A DNA stretch of 64,000 bases, from contig NZ_CP039690.1 of NCBI RefSeq assembly GCF_005144885.1, forward strand, positions 1,488,001 to 1,552,000, read 5' to 3'. How positions within the stretch are numbered: the first letter of the stretch is position 1; every line of letters begins with the position of its first letter. A model generated the notes under the pieces. That model saw nothing but the letters and a program-made list of their open reading frames with translations, did not search any database and was not told the DNA's origin. The position numbers were made by a program, and so were the translations under genes. This DNA is from Phreatobacter stygius. Lineage in GTDB: Bacteria > Pseudomonadota > Alphaproteobacteria > Rhizobiales > Phreatobacteraceae. Shown here piece after piece: positions 36,507-46,473 of the stretch.

Positions 36507-38054
36507 ATGATCCGCACCGCCTGGCTTGGCCTCCTGGGAGCGATCATCGCCTCCCCCGCCCTGGCCCAGACCCCGCCCGCCGCCAACCGGCTGGTGGTTG
36601 CCCTCAACGCCGATATCCGCAGCCTGGAACCCGGCGTCAACCGCGACGCCAATACCGATGCGGTCATCCACCAGGTCTTCGAGGGCCTGGTGGCCTTCCG
36701 CGCCGACCTCGGTGTCGGCCCGGCGCTCGCCGACAGCTGGGAGGTTGGCGACGAGGGCAAGACCTATACGTTCAAGCTGCGTGCCGGGGCCCTGTTCCAC
36801 AACGGCCAGCCGATCACCTCGGCGGAAGTGAAATGGATGTGGGACCGGCTGGTCCAGGGCGCCGCCTGGGCTTGCCGCACCACCTTCGACGGCTCGTCCG
36901 GCGTCAAGGTCGTCGCCGTCGAAACACCCGATCCCCGGACAGTCGTGTTCAGGCTCGACCAGGCCAATGCGCTGTTCATCCGGCAACTCGCCAATATCCA
37001 GTGCCATGTCGTCGCCGCCCATCCCGGCAGCGTCGACGCATCGGGCAAATGGACCACGCCGATCGGCTCCGGCCCGTTGCGGCTGCGCGAATGGCGCCGC
37101 AGCGAATATGTGCTGCTGGAACGCTTTGCCGACTACAAACCAAGCACTGCGCCGGCCAGCGGCTTTTCCGGCGCCCGCAATATGCTGGTCGACCAGGTCA
37201 TGTTCCGCATCATCCCCGATTCGACCGCGCGCGAGGCGGCGCTGACCACCGGGGCGGTCGACGTGCTGGCGCGGATCGAGCCGGAGCAGATCGAGCCGCT
37301 GCGCCAGCGCGGCATGCGCATCGTCACGACGCCGGGCCTCGGCTGGGCGGCGCTCCTGGTGCAGACCGACGATCCCGTGATGGCCAATCCGAAGATCCGG
37401 CAGGCACTCGCCCATGCCATCAGCCTGAAGGACATTGCCGAGGCGCGCGCCGCCGGCATGACCCAGGCCAATCCGTCGGGCGTCAGCAATTCCACCGCCT
37501 TCTACGATCCGCGTTTCGCCGAATGGCCGGCCTATGATCCGGCACGCGCCGCGGCCTTGTTGCGCGAAGCCGGCTATCGCGGCCAGCCGATCAAGCTGCA
37601 GACCAACCGGCAATATCCCGGCATGTATCAGAATGCCGTGGTCATCGAGGCCATGCTGACCGCCGCCGGTTTCAAGGTCGAGCTGGAAGTGCTCGACTGG
37701 GCGACCCAGCTCAGCAACTACCTGAACGGCCGCTTCCAGCTGCAGTCCTTCGCCTTTTCCGTGCGTTTCGATCCGACCCAGATGTATACGACCTTCATCG
37801 GCAACAAGGCCGCGGCGAAAACCGCACAATATGGCGATCCGGAAGCCATTGCCCTGCTCGCCGAAAGCGCGCGGATCACCGACGACACCGCCCGGCGCGA
37901 GATCTTCGCCCGCATCCATGCCAAGGTCAGGGCCGACATGCCGATCATCGGGCTCTATTACGACCCCGTGCTCGAGGCCATTCACCCGCGGGTCCAGGGC
38001 TATGTGTCATGGCCGGCCAACCAGCCGATCACCTGGGGCGTCCGCACGCGCTGA
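36507..38054 (+). CDS. Peptide ABC transporter substrate-binding protein (SBP family 5)
   Basis: 515 residues. N-terminal signal peptide (MIRTAWLGLLGAIIASPALAQ) gives a periplasmic protein. The family-5 plan is visible: LADSWEVGDEGKTYTFKLR, GPLRLREW and the C-terminal YYDPVLEAIHPRVQGY. It follows the amidase and hydrolase in a probable operon. The matching double ATPase is encoded 10 kb upstream on the same strand; permease genes are missing from the window. Confidence 0.9.
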   Translation: MIRTAWLGLLGAIIASPALAQTPPAANRLVVALNADIRSLEPGVNRDANTDAVIHQVFEGLVAFRADLGVGPALADSWEVGDEGKTYTFKLRAGALFHNGQPITSAEVKWMWDRLVQGAAWACRTTFDGSSGVKVVAVETPDPRTVVFRLDQANALFIRQLANIQCHVVAAHPGSVDASGKWTTPIGSGPLRLREWRRSEYVLLERFADYKPSTAPASGFSGARNMLVDQVMFRIIPDSTAREAALTTGAVDVLARIEPEQIEPLRQRGMRIVTTPGLGWAALLVQTDDPVMANPKIRQALAHAISLKDIAEARAAGMTQANPSGVSNSTAFYDPRFAEWPAYDPARAAALLREAGYRGQPIKLQTNRQYPGMYQNAVVIEAMLTAAGFKVELEVLDWATQLSNYLNGRFQLQSFAFSVRFDPTQMYTTFIGNKAAAKTAQYGDPEAIALLAESARITDDTARREIFARIHAKVRADMPIIGLYYDPVLEAIHPRVQGYVSWPANQPITWGVRTR

Positions 38055-38108
38055 CCGAGGCCGAGCCCAAGCCGGCGGCCGCCGTCCACCGGCGCCGGTC
38101 GGCCGGGC

Positions 38109-38753
38109 TCAGCCGCCGAGCTGCGCGACGCGCGCGATCGCGGCGGCGAAACCGTTGAGCGAGACATTGAATGTGGCGGCCTCGCCGCTGTTCAGCATCG
38201 TCGCGCTGACGATCAGCCGGGTGCCCCTCTTCAGCGCTTCGGTGGCGGCCGTCGGCAGGCTGATTGGCGCGAGGCAGCCCGACGGCAGGCAGGTCGAGAA
38301 GCGTACGCCCTGGCCGAGATCCTGCTCGTCGATCTTCAGCTTCACGCCGAGATCCAGGTTGAGGCCGAAGGGCAGCAGCAGGATGCCATCGGTCCTGGCG
38401 CCATCGGACATGCGCAGCTCGATCGCGAAAGTCCGCTGGCCGGTCTGTTGATTGCCTTGGGCCTGCGAGAAGGCGCAGGCCTTGCGCCCCTCGACAATGC
38501 GGCAATCGACGGTCCAGTCGCCATAGGTCTCGTTGATCGCGGTCGCACCGTTCGGCAACTGCGCTGCCTGGGCCGGCGGCATGAGCGGTGCGGCCAGCGG
38601 CGCCGGTGCGGCCGGCGCCTGAGCCGGCGTCTGAGCCGGCGCCGCCCGACGCGGATTGGCGGGCGGCGGCGATTGCTGGGCAAACACCAGACCGGCCGAA
38701 ACGGCAGTGCCGACGATCATGGCGGCGGACAGAAGGAGCTTGGAGCGGAACAT
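38109..38753 (-). CDS. Invasion-associated locus B (IalB) family protein
   Basis: About 214 residues from the ATG at 38753. A signal peptide (about residues 1-25, ending VFAQ) is followed by a Pro/Ala-rich linker (about 26-65) and the IalB domain, which begins YGDWTVDCRIVEGRKACAFSQ and carries paired cysteines, including STCLPSGC. IalB proteins are periplasmic/envelope proteins of Hyphomicrobiales of unclear function, named from Bartonella. It lies 41 nt after the FhuC-type ATPase on the same strand and may be in the iron operon. Confidence 0.85.
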   Translation of the reverse strand: MFRSKLLLSAAMIVGTAVSAGLVFAQQSPPPANPRRAAPAQTPAQAPAAPAPLAAPLMPPAQAAQLPNGATAINETYGDWTVDCRIVEGRKACAFSQAQGNQQTGQRTFAIELRMSDGARTDGILLLPFGLNLDLGVKLKIDEQDLGQGVRFSTCLPSGCLAPISLPTAATEALKRGTRLIVSATMLNSGEAATFNVSLNGFAAAIARVAQLGG

Positions 38754-38794
38754 CGGTTGAGGCCTTGTTGGGGTCGGAAGATCGATGGCGGCGG

Positions 38795-39631
38795 TCAATG
38801 GACGTAGCTGATCGGCAGGCCGGAGACCGGATGCGGCGTCACGCCCATGGCGACGCCATAGATCGCTTCGAGTTCGGCCGGCGTCATGATCGCCGGAGGC
38901 GCGCCGCGGGCGACCAGCTTGCCGGAGTGCAGTGCGACGATCTCGTCGCAGAACCGCGCCGCCATGTTGACGTCGTGCAGCACCACCACGACGCCCAGGC
39001 CGCGATCCCGCGACAGCCTTTGCACCAGCGACAGCACCTCGATCTGATGGGCGATGTCGAGCGCCGAGATCGGCTCGTCGAGCAAGAGATATTCGGCATC
39101 CTGCGCCACCAGCATGGCGAGCCAGGCGCGCTGCCGCTCGCCGCCGGACAATGTGTCGACCAACCGGTCGGCAAAACCCTCGACATCGGTCAGCGCCATG
39201 GCCTCGCTCACCTTGTCGCGGTCGGTCTGGCCGAACTGGCCGAGCGCGCCGTGCCAGGGATAGCGGCCGAGCGCCACCAGCTCCCTCACCAGCATGCCCG
39301 CGGCCGGCGGCGTCTGCTGCGGCAGGTAGGCGACCTTGCGGGCGAAGGCACGGTCGCCCCAGGCCTCCAGTGCCTTGCCTTCGAAGCGGATGGTGCCGGC
39401 CGAGGCTGGCTGCTGGCGTGCCAAAAGCTTGACCAGCGTCGACTTGCCGGAGCCGTTATGGCCGATCAGGCCCACCACCCGGCGCGCCGGCAGGCTCATG
39501 GTCAGGGGTTCGAGCAGCACGCGCCCGGGAATGGTGAAGCTGACACCGTCGAGATCGAACGGCGGCGCCGCATCGGCTTGCGGCGGCGCCGGTTCGGCAG
39601 GCCTGGTGACGAGCTTGAGCATGGACATCAT
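38795..39631 (-). CDS. FhuC-type siderophore/heme ABC ATPase
   Basis: 278 residues. Walker A GHNGSGKS, signature LSGGERQR, Walker B YLLLDEPISALD, and the switch HDVNMA typical of the iron-siderophore (FhuC/FepC) class. QTPPAAGMLVRELVALGRYPWHG is also diagnostic. The start overlaps the tonB stop. No FhuB/FhuD-type permease or binding protein and no TonB-dependent receptor are present in the window, so its partners must lie elsewhere. Confidence 0.88.
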   Translation of the reverse strand: MMSMLKLVTRPAEPAPPQADAAPPFDLDGVSFTIPGRVLLEPLTMSLPARRVVGLIGHNGSGKSTLVKLLARQQPASAGTIRFEGKALEAWGDRAFARKVAYLPQQTPPAAGMLVRELVALGRYPWHGALGQFGQTDRDKVSEAMALTDVEGFADRLVDTLSGGERQRAWLAMLVAQDAEYLLLDEPISALDIAHQIEVLSLVQRLSRDRGLGVVVVLHDVNMAARFCDEIVALHSGKLVARGAPPAIMTPAELEAIYGVAMGVTPHPVSGLPISYVH

Positions 39632-40479
39632 CGGTTGAACCGGACGGGAACGGCGAGCGTGATCGAGCCGCCGGCGACGCTCGCGGGCGGCGCCGGAACC
39701 GGGCTGGCACGGCGCATCATCGAGACCGCCTCGTTGTCGAGCGCGCTGTCGCCGGAGCCGCGGACCAGCCGCGACGACAGCACCCGGCCGGAACGGTCGA
39801 TGGTAAAGGCGACCTGGGCGACGCCGGTCGAGGCGCCCGAGGGGAAGCGCTTGAAACGGTTGAGATGGGCCATCAGGCTGCCGCGCCAGCTCGCCGGCGA
39901 GGCGGACGAGGTGGACGACGCGGCTCCGGCCGAGGGCGCCGCCGCGGCATCGGCGCGCTGGGCCTGCGCGGTCGGCGGCGCGGTGGTCTGGCGCACCCTT
40001 GTCCGGTCCGGCCGGACCGGCCGGGGCCGCTCGACCCGCTGCACCGGGCGCGGCGGCTCGACCTGCCGGGGCGGCGGCGGGGGCGGTGGGGTCAGCACCG
40101 CCGCTGCATCAGGCATGGGCGGCAGGTCGGGAATGCGGATCTCCGGCTCGGGCTCCGGCGGCGGCGGTGTGTCGTCGACCGGCACGCGCTCCACTTGCGG
40201 CTCCGGCGGCGCCGGCTCGGGTTCGGCCTCGGTCATCTGTGGCCCGGGAGCAACCTCCTGCGGCGGCGCTTCCGGGGCGACCGCCAGCGGCGCGAGCTCC
40301 ATCATCACCGCCGGCGGCGGCTCACCGGCGGCGGCCTCGACCGGCCGCCAATGGATCGCCAGCCAGACGGCGCCGGCATGAACCCCGCAGACGATCGCCG
40401 CCGCGCCGGTCCAGCGGGCCAGCGTGAGCAAGAGGCGCGATGCCGTATCGCGCCGGCGATCGGTCGCGACAGCCGTCAT
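39628..40479 (-). CDS. tonB: TonB energy transducer (TonB1)
   Basis: 283 residues: an N-terminal membrane anchor (about 18-45), a long Pro-rich periplasmic spacer with PEPEP/PRPVRP runs (about 55-165), and a C-terminal TonB fold (about 200-283, WRGSLMAHLNRFKRFP...). It passes proton-motive force from ExbBD to outer-membrane receptors. Start and stop overlap exbD and the ATPase gene as ATGA, so the order exbB-exbD-tonB-fhuC is a coupled operon. Confidence 0.92.
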   Translation of the reverse strand: MTAVATDRRRDTASRLLLTLARWTGAAAIVCGVHAGAVWLAIHWRPVEAAAGEPPPAVMMELAPLAVAPEAPPQEVAPGPQMTEAEPEPAPPEPQVERVPVDDTPPPPEPEPEIRIPDLPPMPDAAAVLTPPPPPPPRQVEPPRPVQRVERPRPVRPDRTRVRQTTAPPTAQAQRADAAAAPSAGAASSTSSASPASWRGSLMAHLNRFKRFPSGASTGVAQVAFTIDRSGRVLSSRLVRGSGDSALDNEAVSMMRRASPVPAPPASVAGGSITLAVPVRFNR

Positions 40480-40970
40480 GGCCGCGGCGGTTCGCCGGCC
40501 GGGGCGGGCGCGGGCAGGACCCCCGGCGTGGCCGCGGATCCGCTCGCCGCGCTGGTGTCTTCGAGGCCGACCAGCGCGATCTTCAGATAGCCGGCCTGAC
40601 GCAGGAGGTTCATCACGTTCATCAGCTCGCGATAGGCCACCGCACCATCGGCGCGCAGGAAGATCCGCTGCTCGCGGTCGTTCTGGGTCTGTCGGTCGAG
40701 CGTTGCCTGCAGCGCCTCGCGCGGCACCTCGTCATTGCCGAGCGCCAGCATCAGGTCGTTCTTCACGGTCAGGAACACCGGCTTGTCGGGCCGCGGCTGG
40801 GCCTGCGCATTGGATACCGGCAGGTCGACCGCGACATCGACCGTGGACAGCGGCGCCGCCACCATGAAGATGATCAGGAGCACCAGGATCACGTCGATGA
40901 ACGGCGTGACATTGATGTCCGAGACCTCGGCGAGATCGCCGTCCTGCGGATCCTTGAGACTGACGGCCAT
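40476..40970 (-). CDS. exbD: ExbD biopolymer transport protein
   Basis: About 164 residues from the ATG at 40970, 4 nt after the exbB stop. The single membrane helix carries the essential aspartate in INVTPFIDVILVLLIIFMV. The periplasmic domain follows (VYREL-like VAYRELMNVMNLLRQAGY). Works with ExbB as the proton channel that energises TonB. Confidence 0.92.
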   Translation of the reverse strand: MAVSLKDPQDGDLAEVSDINVTPFIDVILVLLIIFMVAAPLSTVDVAVDLPVSNAQAQPRPDKPVFLTVKNDLMLALGNDEVPREALQATLDRQTQNDREQRIFLRADGAVAYRELMNVMNLLRQAGYLKIALVGLEDTSAASGSAATPGVLPAPAPAGEPPRP

Positions 40971-40974
40971 GGCC

Positions 40975-42000
<1,026 letters not shown>

Positions 42001-42206
42001 GGTTCTCACTCGTCCGTTGAATGAGAGCTTGCCGCTGGCAGGCTGCCCGGAGGTCGGGAGCAGGCCGGCTTGCGGGTCGCTCGAGCCCCGTGGGGCGTGA
42101 TCATCCGGCGCGCTAGCGGCCGGAGATGTCGAAATTGGGATGATCCAACCCGTGGACCATGTCCTGGCGTTGACACTGGTGTGCGCCACGCGCGGTCGTA
42201 TTGCGG

Positions 42207-43952
42207 TCACGCTATCGCTCCGGCGTTGTGCCCGTGCCGGTCGGACAAGGGGTCGGGCGCGTCCGACAGGCCGGGCGCCCGGCTTGCCGACGGCTCGGTG
42301 ACCTCGACGATCCGCCCCTTTTCCATGCGCACGATACGATCGGCGGCACCGAAATAGCGATCGTCATGGCTGATCACGATCAAGGTCTTGCCCTGGCGTT
42401 TCAAGTCAAGCAGCAGTTCGTCATAGAAGATGCGCCGGAAGGTCGGGTCCTGTTCGGCAGCCCATTCGTCGAAGACGATGATCGGCCTGCCCTCCAGATA
42501 GACCTGGATCAGCGCCAGCCGCTTCTTCTGTCCGGCGGACAGGTCGGTGGTCGAGAACCGGCCATCGGCGATCGTCACCCGATGCGCGATCTCCAGGCGC
42601 TCGAGATAGGCCTGGACGGTGGCCGGCGGCGTGCCCGGCGCCATGACCAGGTCGTCGAACAGGAAATAGTCGAAGAACACCGCCGAGAACAGCTGGCGAT
42701 AGGCATCGCGGTTCTCGTCCGTCACCGCCATGCCGTCGATCGCGACGACGCCCTCCTGCGGCGCATAGAGGCCGAGGATCACTTTGATCAGGGTCGTCTT
42801 GCCGCAACCGTTCTCGCCGACGATGAACAGGGTCTCGCCGCGCCGGATGCTGAGATCGATCGGACCCAGCACGAAGGGCTCGGTTCCCTCGGCCGCCGGG
42901 AAGGCATGGCTGAGGCCGGTCAGCGTGATGACGGCGCGCAGCCCCTGCGGGCCGTCGCCACCATCCGGCCTCGCCTGCGGCGCGTCGATCAGCAGGCCCG
43001 GTTCCGGATTGGCGAACTCGGCGGAGAGCTCGGCGACCCGTTTGAACGAGATCTGCGCCTGCTCGAACAACGGCAGCGAGCCGGTGAGCTGGTCGATCGG
43101 GCCTTTGACATAGAGCAGCACCAGGACGAAACCGGACAACACGCTCCTGTCGACCGAAAACCCGGCCTGCAGGGCGATCAACACGCCGATCGCGGCAAAG
43201 AACACGGCACTGCCGACGGCATTGGCGGTGGCGAAGATGCGCATGGCGCGCAATCTGAGGTTCCGGATGCCGTCGATCGCCCCGGCGAGCTGCACGCCAT
43301 GGGCGCGGGCTCGCCTTTGCCGGTTGAGGCGCAGCTCCTTGGCGCCTTCGGTAATGCCGCGATAGTGCTTCTGCAGCTCGTCCTGGGCCGCGCGGGCCGC
43401 TTCGAACCCCTTGATGCCCTTGCGGCGCGCATAAGTATTGATCGCAAGCCCCGCCGCGATCGCCAGGGCCGCGATCAGGAACAGCATCGGCGACAGGATG
43501 ACGAGATAGACGATGCAGCCGAGCGTCACGGACGCCGCGATGGTGAGCGCCGAGAAATTCGAGGTGAAGGCCGAGATCATCTCGGCATCCTGGTTCAGCG
43601 CCACGATCAGGCGATGAGCCCGGAACCGTTCCAGCCGGTCGATCGGCGCCGCCAGGATCCGGCCCGTCAGCTCCTTGCGCAGGTTGGCGACAACATGCTG
43701 GCCGACGAAGCTGTTGCCGAGATCCGAAACGATCTTGCCCGTGAATGTCAGCAGGACGAGGCCGGCGAAGGTCAGGACGAAGGTCGTCGTCACCCCGTCT
43801 TCGCTGTGAAACGACCGGTTGATGGTCGCCAGCAGCCAGGCCGTGGCCACGCCGCTCAAGCCGCCCATTGCCGTCGCGAACGCGGCCATCGGCCAGAACG
43901 GTCGCAACAGGCGGCCTGCTTCCGTCAGGATATGGGGCCGGTTCAGAACCAT
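42207..43952 (-). CDS. Cyclic peptide/siderophore export ABC transporter (SyrD/PvdE type)
   Basis: About 581 residues from the ATG at 43952 (AGGAAG upstream; an ATG at 43991 lacks a ribosome site). Six membrane helices (about 15-320), then an ATPase domain with Walker A GENGCGKT, signature LSAGQKKRLALIQ, Walker B IIVFDEWAAEQDP. The family exports cyclic lipopeptides or pyoverdine precursors. No NRPS gene is in the window. An ICE-like iron box lies about 200 nt upstream, and the exbB operon follows on the same strand, so a siderophore-related role is likely. Confidence 0.88.
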   Translation of the reverse strand: MVLNRPHILTEAGRLLRPFWPMAAFATAMGGLSGVATAWLLATINRSFHSEDGVTTTFVLTFAGLVLLTFTGKIVSDLGNSFVGQHVVANLRKELTGRILAAPIDRLERFRAHRLIVALNQDAEMISAFTSNFSALTIAASVTLGCIVYLVILSPMLFLIAALAIAAGLAINTYARRKGIKGFEAARAAQDELQKHYRGITEGAKELRLNRQRRARAHGVQLAGAIDGIRNLRLRAMRIFATANAVGSAVFFAAIGVLIALQAGFSVDRSVLSGFVLVLLYVKGPIDQLTGSLPLFEQAQISFKRVAELSAEFANPEPGLLIDAPQARPDGGDGPQGLRAVITLTGLSHAFPAAEGTEPFVLGPIDLSIRRGETLFIVGENGCGKTTLIKVILGLYAPQEGVVAIDGMAVTDENRDAYRQLFSAVFFDYFLFDDLVMAPGTPPATVQAYLERLEIAHRVTIADGRFSTTDLSAGQKKRLALIQVYLEGRPIIVFDEWAAEQDPTFRRIFYDELLLDLKRQGKTLIVISHDDRYFGAADRIVRMEKGRIVEVTEPSASRAPGLSDAPDPLSDRHGHNAGAIA

Positions 43953-44154
43953 CGTCTTCCTGTCATCGGGCGAGGTCCGTCCGACCTCCATGAGGTAAGA
44001 CGAACGAAGCAGGCATTGCCTCCCCTGCCCCGGGGTATTTTTTCAAAACCCGGCCAATCGTGTCGTGGCGGCGAGCCACGCCAGCGCCGGAGCACCCATC
44101 GCCATTGGCCTGAGGCTGATTAGCCGCTAACCAATTGTCACGCAATCTCAATAG

Positions 44155-44171
44155 TTTAGACGAATTCTAAG
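44155..44171. promoter_or_regulatory. ICE/Irr-like iron box upstream of the exporter
   Basis: TTTAGAC-GAA-TTCTAAG matches the rhizobial iron-control element TTTAGAA-N3-TTCTAAA, as I recall it, in 12 of 14 fixed positions. The centre is a palindromic GAATTC. It lies between tenA and the cyclic-peptide exporter gene, upstream of the latter. Irr or a related Fur-family protein is the expected binder. Confidence 0.5.
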
Positions 44172-44216
44172 CTAACCGTCGATGACCGTGGGCAGCCGCC
44201 CGCTGACGCTCCCCTG

Positions 44217-44888
44217 TTACCCCGCAGCCACGTCATTGAGCGCCATTTGCCAGAAATCGGCTTCCAGCCTGGAGGCCTTGGCGAACAGCGCCGCCAGTTC
44301 GGCGAAGCGCTGCTCGGTCATCGAGCGGGCGGCGAGCGCGGCGAGATGGGCGCGCGCGCCGGCCGCGATCTCCTGATAGACCTCGCCGGCATATTCGCCG
44401 ATCCAGTCCCGATACGGATGATCGCCGAGGGCCGCGACGCCGTCGGGCGCGAGCCGGCGACCGATCTCGGCATAACCGATGACGCAGGGCGCCAAGGCCA
44501 CATGCAGGTCGAGCAGGTCGCCCGAGACGCCGCAATCCAGCACGAAACGGGTATAGGCAATGGTTGCCAGATGTTCGGGTGCCGCCTCGATGGCCGCCGG
44601 CGTCAGGCCCCATCGGCCGCAGAGCCGGACATGCAGATCCATCTCGACATCGAGGATCGCCGACAGGCCCCGCTGCGCCGCGCGCATGTCGGCAAGCGAT
44701 CGGCTCTTGTAGATCGCCAGTGCATAGGCGCGGGCGAACTGGATCAGGAACAGGTAGTCCTGCACCAGATAGGTCTGGAAGGCCGGCGGAGCCAGCGTGC
44801 CCGCGCCCATCTGCCGGACGAAATCATGATCGACATAACTGGACCACTCGGCTTTCGCGGCAGCCTTCAGGCGTTCGAAAATATCCAT
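44217..44888 (-). CDS. tenA: TenA-family aminopyrimidine aminohydrolase, cysteine class
   Basis: About 223 residues from the ATG at 44888, one base after the stop of the second TenA gene. Heme-oxygenase-like fold. D44 and C135 fall exactly on the B. subtilis TenA active-site numbering (LVQDYLF; LAPCVIGYAEIG), with a glutamate in RLEADFWQMAL near the C-terminus. TenA_C enzymes hydrolyse aminopyrimidine in thiamin salvage. Here the gene sits in a TonB/iron context. Confidence 0.86.
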   Translation of the reverse strand: MDIFERLKAAAKAEWSSYVDHDFVRQMGAGTLAPPAFQTYLVQDYLFLIQFARAYALAIYKSRSLADMRAAQRGLSAILDVEMDLHVRLCGRWGLTPAAIEAAPEHLATIAYTRFVLDCGVSGDLLDLHVALAPCVIGYAEIGRRLAPDGVAALGDHPYRDWIGEYAGEVYQEIAAGARAHLAALAARSMTEQRFAELAALFAKASRLEADFWQMALNDVAAG

Positions 44889-44889
44889 C

Positions 44890-45537
44890 TCAGGTCTCGT
44901 TCCCATAAGCCGCATCGAAGAAGGCGCGTTCCAGGGCGACCCCGCGCAGAAAGAAGTCCCGGCTCAGGTCGGCCTCTGCCGGACCGACCCGATCGAGCTC
45001 GGCCCGCAGGAAACCGACGAAGTCACGGAAATCGGCATTGTCGTGCAGCGTGATCCATTCGGAATGGACAAAATTGCCGGGCAGCCGCTGCGGCGCCCGC
45101 GACGCCCAGTCGAGATAGAGCCATTCGGCGACCACCAGCACGGCAAGCGCCGCGGCATAGCTGCGCGTGCCGGCGGCCTCGCGCATGATCGCCTTGAAAC
45201 CGGCCGTGGCCTGGCTATCGGCGATCGCCGCCCGCTGCTCCTCGGTGACCCCGAGCGCCTCGAAGGCGCGCAGGAAATAGCTGTTCTCTTCGCCCGAGAC
45301 CATGCCGATGAAACGGCCGAAGCGCAGCCGTGCCTGGAACGTGTCGGCGCTGGCGATGGCCGCGCCGAGCAAAGTGAGGAAGCTGTCCAGGAACCGGTGG
45401 TCCTGGATCAGGTAAGCAGCCATCACCGGGTCGGGGATCGTGCTCTTGAACAGCTCCTTGACGAACCGGTGGTCGACGGCCTCGGACCAGACCGGCTGGC
45501 TGGCGGCCCGCAGGATTTCGGTAAAACGTTCGGTCAT
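44890..45537 (-). CDS. TenA-family protein, glutamate class
   Basis: 215 residues. A TenA/thiaminase II fold with D46 in LIQDHRF, but E138 (VVAEWLYLDWA) at the place of the catalytic cysteine, the mark of the TenA_E class. A second acidic residue is in ALERAFFDAAY. TenA_E proteins are thought to act on formylated pyrimidine in thiamin salvage. Its start overlaps the upstream hydrolase stop (ATGA) and its stop is followed at once by tenA, so the two classes are co-translated. Confidence 0.84.
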   Translation of the reverse strand: MTERFTEILRAASQPVWSEAVDHRFVKELFKSTIPDPVMAAYLIQDHRFLDSFLTLLGAAIASADTFQARLRFGRFIGMVSGEENSYFLRAFEALGVTEEQRAAIADSQATAGFKAIMREAAGTRSYAAALAVLVVAEWLYLDWASRAPQRLPGNFVHSEWITLHDNADFRDFVGFLRAELDRVGPAEADLSRDFFLRGVALERAFFDAAYGNET

Positions 45538-46445
45538 CGATCGCCCCTGGTTTGGCCGGCAGGCATGCCGGGGATGGTGCCGGCAGCAAGAAACCCCATG
45601 ATCGCACCGGCGACTTCATCGGCAAATTCTTCGTGAATCGCCAGCTTGCCATGGCCGAGCCGCACGGTCTCGATGCCGGCGACGGCGCTGAGCGCGTCCA
45701 TTTCGGCGCGCGATTTCGGCGGGGTCTCCGCGCCATAGACCAGCAAGGTCGGCAGGCCGGTGCCGCGGGCAAGATCAATGAAACCGTCGCGGTCGCCAAT
45801 GCGATCCAGGCCGCCGGTGACGAAGCGCACGGAGGCATGGCGGGCGCCGGGCTGCGCCGTCACCGCGCGCTTGGCCGCCAGCCGGTCCGGCGTCAGCCAG
45901 CCCTTGTCGCTATAGACATGTTCGACGACCATCTTGCGCACCACCGGCCCGCTCAGGTTCAAGGCATAAAGCGCCGGCCCGATCAGCGGTGCGTCGATCA
46001 CCGCGCGGATGCGCCGGAACCACGGACGCTGGCCGCCCATCATGGTCGGGAACGGGCCGCGCCAGGTCGGCGCGACGAGAACGAGCCGTGTCGCAGCGCC
46101 GGGTCTCGCGGCGAAGTGATGCAGCACATAGCCCGCGGCATGGCCGGCGGCGACGATCGCAAGGGGATCGGACACCACCTCCCCGAGCAGCCATTCCAGG
46201 AAGGCCTGGAGGCTGTCGGGCGTCCAGTCGATACGCGGCCGCGGCCGGTCGCCGAAACCCGGCCAATCGACCGTCACGACGCGAAACCGCGACGACAGCG
46301 ACCGCATCAGCGGGATCATTTCGCCGCGGGTCGAAATCGAACTGAGGGCTGGCAGCAACAGCACGGTCGCGCCCTCGCCGGCCTCGTCGAGACCGAGCCG
46401 GACCGGCTGGCCGTGCCAGTTCCAGATCAGTTCACGGCCGGTCAC
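45534..46445 (-). CDS. Alpha/beta-hydrolase fold protein with the nucleophile replaced
   Basis: 303 residues. The fold is intact: DWPGFGDRPRP after strand 4, an elbow near residue 103, and a C-terminal HGKLAIHEEF with a likely catalytic His. The elbow reads GHAAG instead of GHSAG: residue 103 is alanine (codon GCC). It therefore lacks the usual Ser/Cys/Asp nucleophile and is probably non-hydrolytic, or uses another chemistry as in cofactor-free lyases of this fold. The ATGA overlap couples it to the TenA pair. A sequencing error is possible but would need one base change in a clean frame. Confidence 0.8.
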   Translation of the reverse strand: MTGRELIWNWHGQPVRLGLDEAGEGATVLLLPALSSISTRGEMIPLMRSLSSRFRVVTVDWPGFGDRPRPRIDWTPDSLQAFLEWLLGEVVSDPLAIVAAGHAAGYVLHHFAARPGAATRLVLVAPTWRGPFPTMMGGQRPWFRRIRAVIDAPLIGPALYALNLSGPVVRKMVVEHVYSDKGWLTPDRLAAKRAVTAQPGARHASVRFVTGGLDRIGDRDGFIDLARGTGLPTLLVYGAETPPKSRAEMDALSAVAGIETVRLGHGKLAIHEEFADEVAGAIMGFLAAGTIPGMPAGQTRGDR

Positions 46446-46473
46446 GTCGCATGCTCCTGAGACATGGTGTCGC

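Noticed and set aside
42201-44123. 640-residue plus-strand open frame opposite the cyclic-peptide exporter
   Set aside because: No family features; the minus strand encodes a complete ABC exporter with Walker motifs.
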